Shown here: positions 54,909-62,720 of the stretch, one piece after another
Numbering within the stretch: the first letter of the stretch is position 1
How the letters are laid out: each line of letters begins with the position of its first letter
Source: Vibrio rhodolitus
Lineage (GTDB): Bacteria > Pseudomonadota > Gammaproteobacteria > Enterobacterales > Vibrionaceae
Length of the DNA: 64,000 nt
Direction: 5' to 3'
Assembly (NCBI RefSeq): GCF_003350325.1
Contig: NZ_QLYZ01000006.1
Coordinates: 124,001 to 188,000, forward strand
Notes under the pieces: model-generated
Database searches by the model: none
The model's input: only the letters and a program-made list of their open reading frames with translations
What the model was told of the DNA's origin: nothing
Made by a program: the position numbers and the translations under genes

Positions 54909-56102
54909 ATGCATACTCTTTTTCAAACCATCGATTCATATCTACTTCATCATCAAGCGTATTGGCGCTTTGAACCCTTTTTTGCCTCCCAAAATGAGCA
55001 GCTGCCATGGCAAGGCTTAAACCCTGCGCTTTGCGCTTGGCTAGAGCAACTGTCAGACCAGCAAATTGAGCACTATCAAAGTGACTTTGCTGCCTTGGTA
55101 CAAGACTGCTTAGCGTTTTTTACTGACCTTAAAGATTTTCAGCAGCTATTAGCGCTGGATACGGTCTCCCTTGGCGGGCTGACGCTTGAACGTGGTATCG
55201 ATTCTGGGGTGCCGGGGCGTAAGCTTGAACAGATAGTGGCAATGGGCGAATCGGCTTTGCAACTTAATGCCGGTGAAGAGTGGTTAGAGTGGTGCTCCGG
55301 TAAAGGTTTTCTTGGGCGCATCCTTGCGAGCCAAAGCGGGCAAAAAGTCACAAGCTTCGAGTTCCAGCAAAGCCTATGTGATGCGGGCCAGACGGAAGCG
55401 GATAAGCAAGGGCTGGCGATGCACTTTATCCAAGGTGACGCATTTAGCCCTGAGGCAAAGCTCGTGTTTAACCCTAAGCAGCATGCCGTTGCATTGCATG
55501 CGTGTGGTGATTTACACGTCACACTGCTTAAACACGCGGTTGAGCAGCAACTGCCAGCATTGACTGTGTCACCGTGTTGCTACCACCTAATTAATAGCAC
55601 CCACTATCAAGGTATGTCGCATGTCGGCAAAAAATCTAAGTTACATCTAACAAAAGCCGAGCTGCGTATTCCATTGCAAGAATTGGTGACAGGTGGCGAG
55701 CGCGTCAAGCGTCATCGTTTGCAAGAAATGAGCTTTCGTTTGGCGTTTGACATCATGCTGCGCGAGCAAGGCGTTCAAGATAGTTATATCCCCATCCCAA
55801 GTATTAAAAAGTCACAGTTGGGCGATGGCTTTACTGCGTTTTGCCACTGGGCGAGCGAGCAAAAAGCCATTGAACTGCCTAGTTGTGACTTTGAGTTGTA
55901 TCTTGAAAAAGGCATTAAGCGCTTCTGGCGTATGGAAAGGCTGGGGCTTGTGCAGCAGCTATTTAGACGAGGGCTGGAAATGTGGTTGGTATTGGATAAG
56001 GCAAGCTACCTACAAGAGAGTGGATATAGTGTGACGATTCGCGACTTTTGTGCAAGAGAAGTGACCCCGCGTAATATTCTGCTGCAAGCGACGAAAATAT
56101 AA
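54909..56102 (+). CDS. SAM-dependent methyltransferase (Methyltransf_32-like)
   Basis: This 397-residue protein has an N-terminal helical part, then a methyltransferase core starting at WLEWCSGKGFLGRILA (SAM-binding motif I), with ALHACGDLH and SPCCYHLI. The HaCGdL and CCYh phrases are typical of Methyltransf_32 proteins, whose substrates are mostly unknown. I chose ATG 54909, which follows a strong Shine-Dalgarno; the frame extends to 54882. A hairpin covers that site. The substrate is unknown. Confidence 0.85.
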   Translation: MHTLFQTIDSYLLHHQAYWRFEPFFASQNEQLPWQGLNPALCAWLEQLSDQQIEHYQSDFAALVQDCLAFFTDLKDFQQLLALDTVSLGGLTLERGIDSGVPGRKLEQIVAMGESALQLNAGEEWLEWCSGKGFLGRILASQSGQKVTSFEFQQSLCDAGQTEADKQGLAMHFIQGDAFSPEAKLVFNPKQHAVALHACGDLHVTLLKHAVEQQLPALTVSPCCYHLINSTHYQGMSHVGKKSKLHLTKAELRIPLQELVTGGERVKRHRLQEMSFRLAFDIMLREQGVQDSYIPIPSIKKSQLGDGFTAFCHWASEQKAIELPSCDFELYLEKGIKRFWRMERLGLVQQLFRRGLEMWLVLDKASYLQESGYSVTIRDFCAREVTPRNILLQATKI

Positions 56103-56269
56103 GTCTCTTTTTGTTGCTTTGATGTTAAAACATGCTTCCCATTTTAGTGACTTATTGGTATTAATGATGGATGCGCACAAAAAGTGTGCAGTTAAAAAAT
56201 AAAACAAAATAAGCCAACTTGATTGGCGAACACACAACATCCCATCATTGCTTAAATCAAGGAGTTAAG

Positions 56270-57238
56270 ATGAAAGCAGGCAAAGCAATCGCAACTGCCG
56301 TTCTTGCAGGTGTAACACTACTATCTTCCACCAGTATCATGGCAAAAACGGCTAAGGTCGCGGTATCGCAAATCGTTGAGCACCCGGCACTGGACGCGAC
56401 TCGTCAAGGATTGGTTGACGGGCTCAAAGCCAAAGGTTACGAAGAAGGAAAAAACCTCGAATTTGACTACAAAACTGCGCAAGGTAACCCTGCCATTGCA
56501 GTACAGATCGCGCGTCAGTATGTCGGTGAACGACCAGACGTTTTAGTTGGTATCGCCACACCAACTGCACAGGCGCTGGTTTCTGCAACCCGCGATATTC
56601 CAGTCGTGTTCACAGCCGTAACAGACCCTGTGGGTGCTAAGTTGGTTAGCCAACTAGAGCAACCAGGTAAGAACGTAACTGGTCTGTCGGATCTTTCTCC
56701 GGTCGGGCAGCACGTTGAACTTATTAAAGAAATCCTACCAAACGCCAAGTCAATCGGTGTTGTATTCAACCCAGGTGAAGCCAACGCGGTAACCTTAGTT
56801 GAACTGCTTAAACAGCACGCTAAGCAGCAAGGTCTAGAGGTTGTTGAAGCGACGGCGCTAAAGAGTGCTGACGTGCAATCTGCCACTCAAGCTATCGCAG
56901 CCAAATCAGATGTCATCTATGCACCGACCGATAACACAGTTGCCAGTGCTATCGAAGGCATGATTGTAGCAGCCAACCAAGCGAAAACGCCTGTTCTTGG
57001 CGGCGCAACCTCTTACGTTGAAAAAGGAGCGATTGCGAGCTTAGGTTTTGACTACTACCAAGTTGGGGTGCAAACCGCCGACTATGTTGCTGCGATTATT
57101 GAAGGGCAACAGCCAGGTGAGCTAGATGTTAAAGTCGCTAAAGGCTCTGATCTGGTCGTCAATACGACGGTTGCCGGTAAACTTGGTATTGAGATACCTC
57201 AATCTGTTCTAGAGCGCGCGACAAAAAGCGTGAAATAA
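56270..57238 (+). CDS. ABC transporter substrate-binding protein (TrpX/COG2984-like)
   Basis: This 322-residue periplasmic protein has a signal peptide ending in IMA near residue 24, and the mature start KVAVSQIVEHPALDATRQG is characteristic of the COG2984 family. Other phrases include VGIATPTAQALVSATRDIPVVFTAVTDPVGA. Some relatives bind tryptophan or tyrosine, but the ligand here is not certain. I chose ATG 56270 with GGAG five bases upstream. The permease and ATPase genes follow, separated by a palindrome. Confidence 0.9.
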   Translation: MKAGKAIATAVLAGVTLLSSTSIMAKTAKVAVSQIVEHPALDATRQGLVDGLKAKGYEEGKNLEFDYKTAQGNPAIAVQIARQYVGERPDVLVGIATPTAQALVSATRDIPVVFTAVTDPVGAKLVSQLEQPGKNVTGLSDLSPVGQHVELIKEILPNAKSIGVVFNPGEANAVTLVELLKQHAKQQGLEVVEATALKSADVQSATQAIAAKSDVIYAPTDNTVASAIEGMIVAANQAKTPVLGGATSYVEKGAIASLGFDYYQVGVQTADYVAAIIEGQQPGELDVKVAKGSDLVVNTTVAGKLGIEIPQSVLERATKSVK

Positions 57239-57255
57239 GTCGCCATCGTTTTTAA

Positions 57256-57276
57256 TAGGGCAGTTTAACTGCCCTA
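57256..57276 (+). promoter_or_regulatory. Palindrome between binding protein and permease genes
   Basis: TAGGGCAGT and ACTGCCCTA form a 9-bp stem with loop TTA and no T-tract after it. It is a likely mRNA stabiliser or weak attenuator keeping the binding protein in excess. Confidence 0.6.
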
Positions 57277-57298
57277 CTTAAGCAGAAAGGGAGTTTGT

Positions 57299-58234
57299 AT
57301 GTCTGCTTTTGCTTTTTTCGGTGCGCTTGAAATAGGACTTGTCTACGGATTGGTAGCACTGGGTGTCTACCTGACGTTTCGCGTACTTGATTTTCCTGAC
57401 CTAAGTGTCGATGGCAGTTTTCCGATGGGCGCTGCAGTAGCGGCCACTGCGATTGTGGCTGGCATTGATCCATGGGTTGCAACGGGCATGGCAATTATTG
57501 CTGGCGCGATGACTGGCTGGGTTACGGCTTTTCTCGCAGTGAAGTGCGGCATTTTGCACTTGTTGGCTTCAATTCTCACCATGATCGCTGCATTTTCTAT
57601 CAATATCCGCATTATGGGACGCCCTAATATGGCGTTGCTCGGTGAAGAAACCATTCTCACGCCATTTGAAACTTTGGGTGACCCGGTACTGATTCGTCCG
57701 CTCGTGGTGGGTGTTTTAGTGTTGATTTCAGCGTGGTTTGTGGTGCGTTTACTCAATAGTGATTTTGGCTTGGGTCTGCGTGCAACTGGGGTTAACGCAC
57801 GTATGGTGTCGGCACAAGGCGCCAGCACGTCATTTTATACTTACTTTGGTTTGGCGTTATCCAATGGCTTTGTTGGTTTTGCGGGAGCGCTATTCGCGCA
57901 GACCAACAGCTTTGCAGATGTCACCTCAGGTGTGGGTACGATTGTTGTTGGCCTTGCAGCGGTTATTTTGGGACAAACACTGATCCCGGGAAGAAAGATC
58001 TGGGTGGCAGTAGTAGCTGTTATCGTCGGCTCGGTCCTGTATCGTTTAGCGGTCGCATTTGCCCTCAGTACTGGCATGTTTGGTTTACAAGCATCAGATT
58101 TAAACTTGGTCACTGCAGTGTTAGTAGCGATGGCGTTAATTGCGCCTAAAGTTAGGAGTCATTTCCGCGCAAAAAAGCCTAGTACTAATAAAGTCAGCAA
58201 ATCACCAGCGAATGGGTCAGGAGAAGCGGTATGA
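57299..58234 (+). CDS. ABC transporter permease (COG4120-like)
   Basis: This 311-residue protein has about eight membrane segments. Family phrases: GLVYGLVALGVYLTFRVLDFPDLSVDGSF at the start, ILTMIAAFSINIRIMGRPN and GLGLRATGVNARMVSAQG, the last being the loop that docks the ATPase. A good AAGGGAG Shine-Dalgarno precedes it. It overlaps the ATPase gene by four bases. Confidence 0.92.
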   Translation: MSAFAFFGALEIGLVYGLVALGVYLTFRVLDFPDLSVDGSFPMGAAVAATAIVAGIDPWVATGMAIIAGAMTGWVTAFLAVKCGILHLLASILTMIAAFSINIRIMGRPNMALLGEETILTPFETLGDPVLIRPLVVGVLVLISAWFVVRLLNSDFGLGLRATGVNARMVSAQGASTSFYTYFGLALSNGFVGFAGALFAQTNSFADVTSGVGTIVVGLAAVILGQTLIPGRKIWVAVVAVIVGSVLYRLAVAFALSTGMFGLQASDLNLVTAVLVAMALIAPKVRSHFRAKKPSTNKVSKSPANGSGEAV

Positions 58235-59025
58235 TTCGTTTAGAAGATATTCAAGTCACCTTTAATCCGGGCACGATTTTGGAGAACCGGGCGTTAAAGA
58301 GTGTTTGTTTGGAAGTGCCTGAGCATCAGTTTTTGACGGTGATTGGCTCAAATGGTGCAGGTAAATCAACCCTGCTTGGCGCCGTGACTGGTGAAACACC
58401 AATGGTTGGCGGGCGAGTCATTATTGACGAGCAGGATGTCACCAAGCAAACCGTCGCTCAACGAGCTACTCAGTGTGCCCGTGTATTTCAGGATCCGCTC
58501 GCCGGTACTTGTGGTGATTTGACGATAGAGGAGAATATGGCGCTAGCCTATATGCGCGGTAAGCGCCGTGGCTGGAGTCACTCATTGTCGACCAATCGTC
58601 GTAAGCTGTTTCAAGAACGCATCAGTATTCTTGGCTTAGGGTTAGAAGATCGTTTAGGCGACAACATTGGTTTGCTCTCAGGTGGTCAACGTCAAGCGGT
58701 CAGCTTGGTGATGGCAACACTATCAGAGAGTAAGTTATTGCTACTCGATGAACATACGGCCGCTTTAGATCCGCGTATGGCGGCATTTATTATCGATTTA
58801 ACCAAGCGAATTGTGAAAGAGTTTGATTTGACGGTAATGATGGTTACCCACTCGATGAAGGATGCGCTGGCGTGTGGCGATCGCACCGTTATGCTGCACC
58901 AAGGTGAAATTGTTCTCGACGTCGCAGGTGAGCAGCGCGCGAATATGGGCGTGCCAGACTTGTTAGAAATGTTCTCCAAAGTGCGCGGTGAAGAGCTTGC
59001 CGATGATAGTTTGTTACTGAACTAA
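58231..59025 (+). CDS. ABC transporter ATP-binding protein (COG1101-like)
   Basis: This 264-residue ATPase shows Walker A GSNGAGKSTLLG, signature LSGGQRQAVSLVM and Walker B LLLLDEHTAALDPR. His replaces the usual Pro after the catalytic Glu, a feature of this COG1101 subgroup. It powers the permease encoded just upstream and is translationally coupled to it (ATGA overlap). It is the last gene of the transporter operon; a hairpin with a T-run follows. Confidence 0.93.
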   Translation: MIRLEDIQVTFNPGTILENRALKSVCLEVPEHQFLTVIGSNGAGKSTLLGAVTGETPMVGGRVIIDEQDVTKQTVAQRATQCARVFQDPLAGTCGDLTIEENMALAYMRGKRRGWSHSLSTNRRKLFQERISILGLGLEDRLGDNIGLLSGGQRQAVSLVMATLSESKLLLLDEHTAALDPRMAAFIIDLTKRIVKEFDLTVMMVTHSMKDALACGDRTVMLHQGEIVLDVAGEQRANMGVPDLLEMFSKVRGEELADDSLLLN

Positions 59026-59106
59026 TTACGGTAATTTTACCAGCTGTCTTCACGTGCAGTGATTTAACACGTGATGATTTAACGCTGAAGAGAACTTATC
59101 GATGAA

Positions 59107-59165
59107 AAGCGGCAGTACTTGGTTCAATTGCTTTTTAAGGGCAAACCAGATCTGCTGCTTTTTTA
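59107..59165 (+). terminator. Likely terminator of the ABC transporter operon
   Basis: AAGCGGCAG and CTGCTGCTT pair (one GU) around a 36-base loop that contains a further GGTT/AACC pairing, followed by TTTTATT. Confidence 0.55.
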
Positions 59166-59192
59166 TTGGGTGTAATTATATAAGGACATACG

Positions 59193-59504
59193 ATGCTGCA
59201 ACGCTACGGTTTTATTGTTAAAGCGCCGGGTTATGATGCAAACAACGCCAATCAGACGATGGCAACAAAAGGGTTTACCACTAAAATGGTGGGAGTAAGC
59301 AGTGATGATGAGGCAATGGTGGTTGCCAAAGAGATGATTGCCGATGGTATCGAAGTCATTGAGCTGTGCGGTGGCTTTGGCGAGCGAAGTGCACAGGAGA
59401 TCATTGCGGCGTTAGATAGCAACGTACCTATTGGCTATGTCTGCTTTAGTGAGAGCGAAAACCACAAGCTGGAAGAATTGCTCGTACAAGATGAAGGCAA
59501 ATAA
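59193..59504 (+). CDS. Conserved small protein (DUF6506-like)
   Basis: This 103-residue alpha/beta protein has no signal peptide. Clear phrases are RYGFIVKAPGYD, EVIELCGGFGERSAQEI and VPIGYVCFS. It resembles a short, uncharacterised family that I recall as DUF6506. It is monocistronic with AAGGA before the ATG. A small ligand-binding role is a guess from the flavodoxin-like alternation; no function is known. Confidence 0.8.
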   Translation: MLQRYGFIVKAPGYDANNANQTMATKGFTTKMVGVSSDDEAMVVAKEMIADGIEVIELCGGFGERSAQEIIAALDSNVPIGYVCFSESENHKLEELLVQDEGK

Positions 59505-59565
59505 AAAACGACGCTTATTTATCACGTCGCTTTCTAAACAATTACGAATTTATACCAAGGATAAT

Positions 59566-60519
59566 TTACGCGGCTTGTAAGGTGTCACGGTAGCGCTGCA
59601 AATGTTCAACAATTGGCGCCGCCTTATTAAAGGTGCGAATTTCTCTAAATAGCTCAGCTGCTTGCGGGTATTCTTGGCGAAGGTAAGAGAACCACTGTTT
59701 TACTCGGTTCGGGTAGTAAAGCCCTTTGTCGCCTTTAATCTCATATTGTGAGTAGACCAGTAGCAGATCGACCACGTCACTCCATGGCATCACACTGTGG
59801 TTATATTTCACCACGTTACCAAGATTTGGCACATTAAATGCGCCGCGACATACCATAAGCGAGTCAACGCCTGTGGTTGCCATACAGTTCTGTCCGTCTT
59901 GGTAGTTCCAAATCTCGCCGTTGGCAATTAATGGAATGCTGCTGCGTTGGCGGATCTGATTAATGTAATCCCACTTTATTTCACTCGCTTTGTATCCACC
60001 TTCTTTGGTGCGAGCATGAACAGTCAGCTCGTTAGCACCTGCAGATTCAATCGCACTAACGATTTCAAAACAGTCTTCTGGGTTATCCCAACCTAAACGA
60101 ATTTTAGCCGTGACCGGAATGCTGCTATCTACCGCTTCACGACAGGCTTTAACGACTCGGTGAATCAGTTCCGGGTGCTGCAATAGCGCCGCGCCACCTT
60201 TACTTTTGTTGACCAACTTTGCCGGACAGCCAAAATTAAGGTCGATGCCTTTGGCACCAAGTTCGGCTGCCATTACGGCATTTTCAGCCATCCAGTGAGG
60301 ATCTTGTCCAAGTAATTGAACGTGTACTGGCACTCCAGATTTGGTGTGTGAGCCTTGGTCTAATTCAGGGCAAAGACGCTTAAATACGTGTTCAGGTAAG
60401 CGTTGATCAACCACGCGAACAAACTCAGTGACACACAAATCGTAGTCATTGATGTCTGTTAAAATTTCTCGCATCAGGTGATCTAAAACGCCCTCCATAG
60501 GGCCCAAAACAACTCGCAT
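59566..60519 (-). CDS. dusC: tRNA-dihydrouridine(16) synthase
   Basis: This 317-residue FMN TIM-barrel enzyme reduces uridine to dihydrouridine at tRNA position 16. It begins MRVVLGPMEGVLDHLMRE as DusC proteins do, with catalytic Cys in NFGCPAKLVNKSKGGAALL and FMN-binding ANGEIWN. The ATG follows a GGAGG that forms one arm of the upstream terminator. Confidence 0.95.
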   Translation of the reverse strand: MRVVLGPMEGVLDHLMREILTDINDYDLCVTEFVRVVDQRLPEHVFKRLCPELDQGSHTKSGVPVHVQLLGQDPHWMAENAVMAAELGAKGIDLNFGCPAKLVNKSKGGAALLQHPELIHRVVKACREAVDSSIPVTAKIRLGWDNPEDCFEIVSAIESAGANELTVHARTKEGGYKASEIKWDYINQIRQRSSIPLIANGEIWNYQDGQNCMATTGVDSLMVCRGAFNVPNLGNVVKYNHSVMPWSDVVDLLLVYSQYEIKGDKGLYYPNRVKQWFSYLRQEYPQAAELFREIRTFNKAAPIVEHLQRYRDTLQAA

Positions 60520-60524
60520 AAAAA

Positions 60525-60546
60525 ACGCCTCCAGTTAGGGAGGCGT
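60525..60546 (-). terminator. Terminator of the pilin gene, overlapping the dusC Shine-Dalgarno
   Basis: On the minus strand ACGCCTCC (60546-60539) pairs with GGAGGCGT (60532-60525), then TTTTT runs straight to the dusC ATG. The second arm contains GGAGG, eight bases before dusC. Confidence 0.85.
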
Positions 60547-60594
60547 GATTTTAATGATTTCGTATACGGAAGTCACGGCTTATGACTTATCAGT

Positions 60595-61152
60595 TTATTC
60601 ACTCGGGTTATTGTGCGCTTCACTGATGGTGATCTCACCGGTAATGGGTGAGTAAGTCATTAAAGGCATCATTTCTTCTTCACTGTAACCGGTTGTGTAG
60701 TGATAAATGCACTGAGAACTACTGTTATACCAAGCGACAATATCCGTTGGGGAAGGAATTATAGGTCGGTTTGCATCCATATCGCTGATGGTGAGATCTG
60801 TTGTCATTAGTGCGTGCCAGAGCTCGGTGCAATCTTGACCGTTAAAAGGAACGTCTTGATCGCTGGGTGCTTGTCCCACAGTTATCGGAAAGCCATTAAC
60901 GGAAGGATAAATATCGCCAGAGCCATAATCTACGGTCTGGCTTGATGCAGGTTCGCCTTCAGATAGCCATTTAGCGTGATAGAGATTTACAGCGCTTTCA
61001 AAGCTGGCAAACGCAGCATCGGCACGTGATTCATGGGCATCACGTTGATAATTTAGAAACCGAGGTAGTGCAGTAACAGCGAGTACCGCCAGTATGACAA
61101 TCACCACCACCAGTTCAATTAAGGTAAAGCCAGTGTTTTTATTAGTTTTCAT
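60595..61152 (-). CDS. Type IV pilin-like protein
   Basis: This 185-residue protein has a class III prepilin leader (MKTNKNTG) cleaved before FTLIELVVVIVILAVLAV, with Glu5 of the mature pilin present. The globular domain has two cysteines (DCTELW and SSQCIYHY) about 70 residues apart that may close a D-loop. It resembles MSHA-type pilins in size and start. No pilus assembly gene is nearby, so it is an orphan minor or major pilin using machinery elsewhere. Confidence 0.88.
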   Translation of the reverse strand: MKTNKNTGFTLIELVVVIVILAVLAVTALPRFLNYQRDAHESRADAAFASFESAVNLYHAKWLSEGEPASSQTVDYGSGDIYPSVNGFPITVGQAPSDQDVPFNGQDCTELWHALMTTDLTISDMDANRPIIPSPTDIVAWYNSSSQCIYHYTTGYSEEEMMPLMTYSPITGEITISEAHNNPSE

Positions 61153-61421
61153 AGAATTTAAGCAGCAAGGTATAAATGTAACAAAATGTATCGATCAAAT
61201 ATTGCCCTATTATTGATAAAATAGACAGTCAATTTTTGGTCAAACATCAGCCAGTTAGTGGACAATATGTTTTACAGCTTGTTTTGGTGGTTCATCTTAT
61301 ATTCATGGCGTAAGCACTAAGCTGCTGTTAGTTTTGTCATGACTATACTGGTAAGTATTGTCAGTGACCCCGCACATTTGGCGAGGTATAATCGCCGCCT
61401 TATTTTTTAGAAGATTGCGTC

Positions 61422-62036
61422 ATGAATTATCAACTTATCTCTTTAGCCGAATTACAATGCCAAGAATCTCAGATGTTTATTGAAGGCGTTACCCTTGCAG
61501 CAAACTTGGCGACCAAGCCACTACAACCTGAGGCATGGCTGGAACAAGTATTTGCTGATAGTGCAGAGCAACTTAATAAGCCTGTGGTTGGACAAATCAA
61601 CCATCAATACAGTTTTTTGAAACGTAACGAATATTCATTACTCGCATTAGTCTCTGGCGAGCAACAAGCTGAAAAATTGGCGGACTTTGCCGAGGGGTTT
61701 ATGACACTTTGGCCAACAATTGAGCCTCAGTGGTTAGAGACAGAAACCAATGATGGCACCTTACGTATGCTGCAAGCGATGTTGACGACATTTATGCTGG
61801 CGATCGACGAAGAACAAACGCAAGCGCAAATGCAACAAGCGGGTATTGAAACGCCACCGGCATTGGCTGATTTGATTGAGCAAATTGATCTAATGATCAA
61901 CGAAGTAGCACAAGCAGCTGATGCTGCCTTGGTAGGTAATAAAGGTCAAAGTGTTAACCCATACAAAGAAGTGGGCAGAAATGATCCATGTACTTGTGGT
62001 AGCGGCAAAAAATTTAAGCAGTGTTGCGGTAAATAA
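61422..62036 (+). CDS. YecA/UPF0149-family protein with C-terminal SEC-C zinc motif
   Basis: This 204-residue protein combines a helical UPF0149 (YgfB/YecA) domain with a C-terminal SEC-C motif ([20 protein letters not shown]) that binds zinc, as at the SecA tail. Escherichia coli YecA has this layout and is reported to interact with ribosomes or Sec components. It is monocistronic between the pilin gene and lolA. Confidence 0.9.
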   Translation: MNYQLISLAELQCQESQMFIEGVTLAANLATKPLQPEAWLEQVFADSAEQLNKPVVGQINHQYSFLKRNEYSLLALVSGEQQAEKLADFAEGFMTLWPTIEPQWLETETNDGTLRMLQAMLTTFMLAIDEEQTQAQMQQAGIETPPALADLIEQIDLMINEVAQAADAALVGNKGQSVNPYKEVGRNDPCTCGSGKKFKQCCGK

Positions 62037-62120
62037 TCGCAACAAAGTTGACTTTGTTCGGTCATAACGTAAAGCCTTGTTAGTTATAACCTCTTAGTCG
62101 AAAAGATTCAGGAACCAAAT

Positions 62121-62717
62121 ATGAAAAAAACACTATTACTGTTATTGGCGAGTTTTCCAGTTTGGGCAACGCCACAACAAGAATTAAGTGAGCGTTTGCA
62201 ACTGACCGAGGGTTTTAGTGCGGACTTTGCCCAACAAGTGATCAGCCCAGAGGGTGATGTGGTAATGGAAGGCGCAGGCGAAGTAGAAATCGCACGTCCA
62301 AGCTTGTTCCGTTGGTCAACAACTTTGCCGGATGAAAATGTGTTGATTTCTGATGGTAAAACCTTGTGGTATTACAGCCCATTTATCGAGCAAGTGAGTA
62401 TTTACTGGCAAGAGCAAGCAACCGAGCAGACGCCTTTTGTGTTACTTACCCGCAATCGTGCCAGCGATTGGGATAACTACCAGGTGGTGCAACAAGGCGA
62501 CGTCTTCACGTTAACGCCAACGGCAGTTGACAGCAACCAAGGTCAGTTTAAGTTAGAGATTAATGACAAAGGTGCAGTGAAAGGCTTTAGCGTGATTGAA
62601 CAAGACGGTCAAACCAGTGCATTTACTTTCTCAAACATTGATTTGAGTAAACCAAACACCAATCGCTTCACCTTTACCATTCCGGAAGGTGTTGAGGTTG
62701 ATGACCAAAGGAATTAA
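62121..62717 (+). CDS. lolA: Outer-membrane lipoprotein carrier protein LolA
   Basis: This 198-residue periplasmic protein has a signal peptide ([16 protein letters not shown]). It carries lipoproteins from LolCDE to LolB. Family phrases are [56 protein letters not shown] and [16 protein letters not shown]. The order lolA-rarA is conserved in gamma-proteobacteria. Confidence 0.96.
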   Translation: MKKTLLLLLASFPVWATPQQELSERLQLTEGFSADFAQQVISPEGDVVMEGAGEVEIARPSLFRWSTTLPDENVLISDGKTLWYYSPFIEQVSIYWQEQATEQTPFVLLTRNRASDWDNYQVVQQGDVFTLTPTAVDSNQGQFKLEINDKGAVKGFSVIEQDGQTSAFTFSNIDLSKPNTNRFTFTIPEGVEVDDQRN

Positions 62718-62720
62718 TAA

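Noticed and set aside
56153..56164. TTATTGGTATTAA considered as a second copy of the inverted-repeat element end
   Set aside because: Only one end is present; no matching partner within 300 bases.
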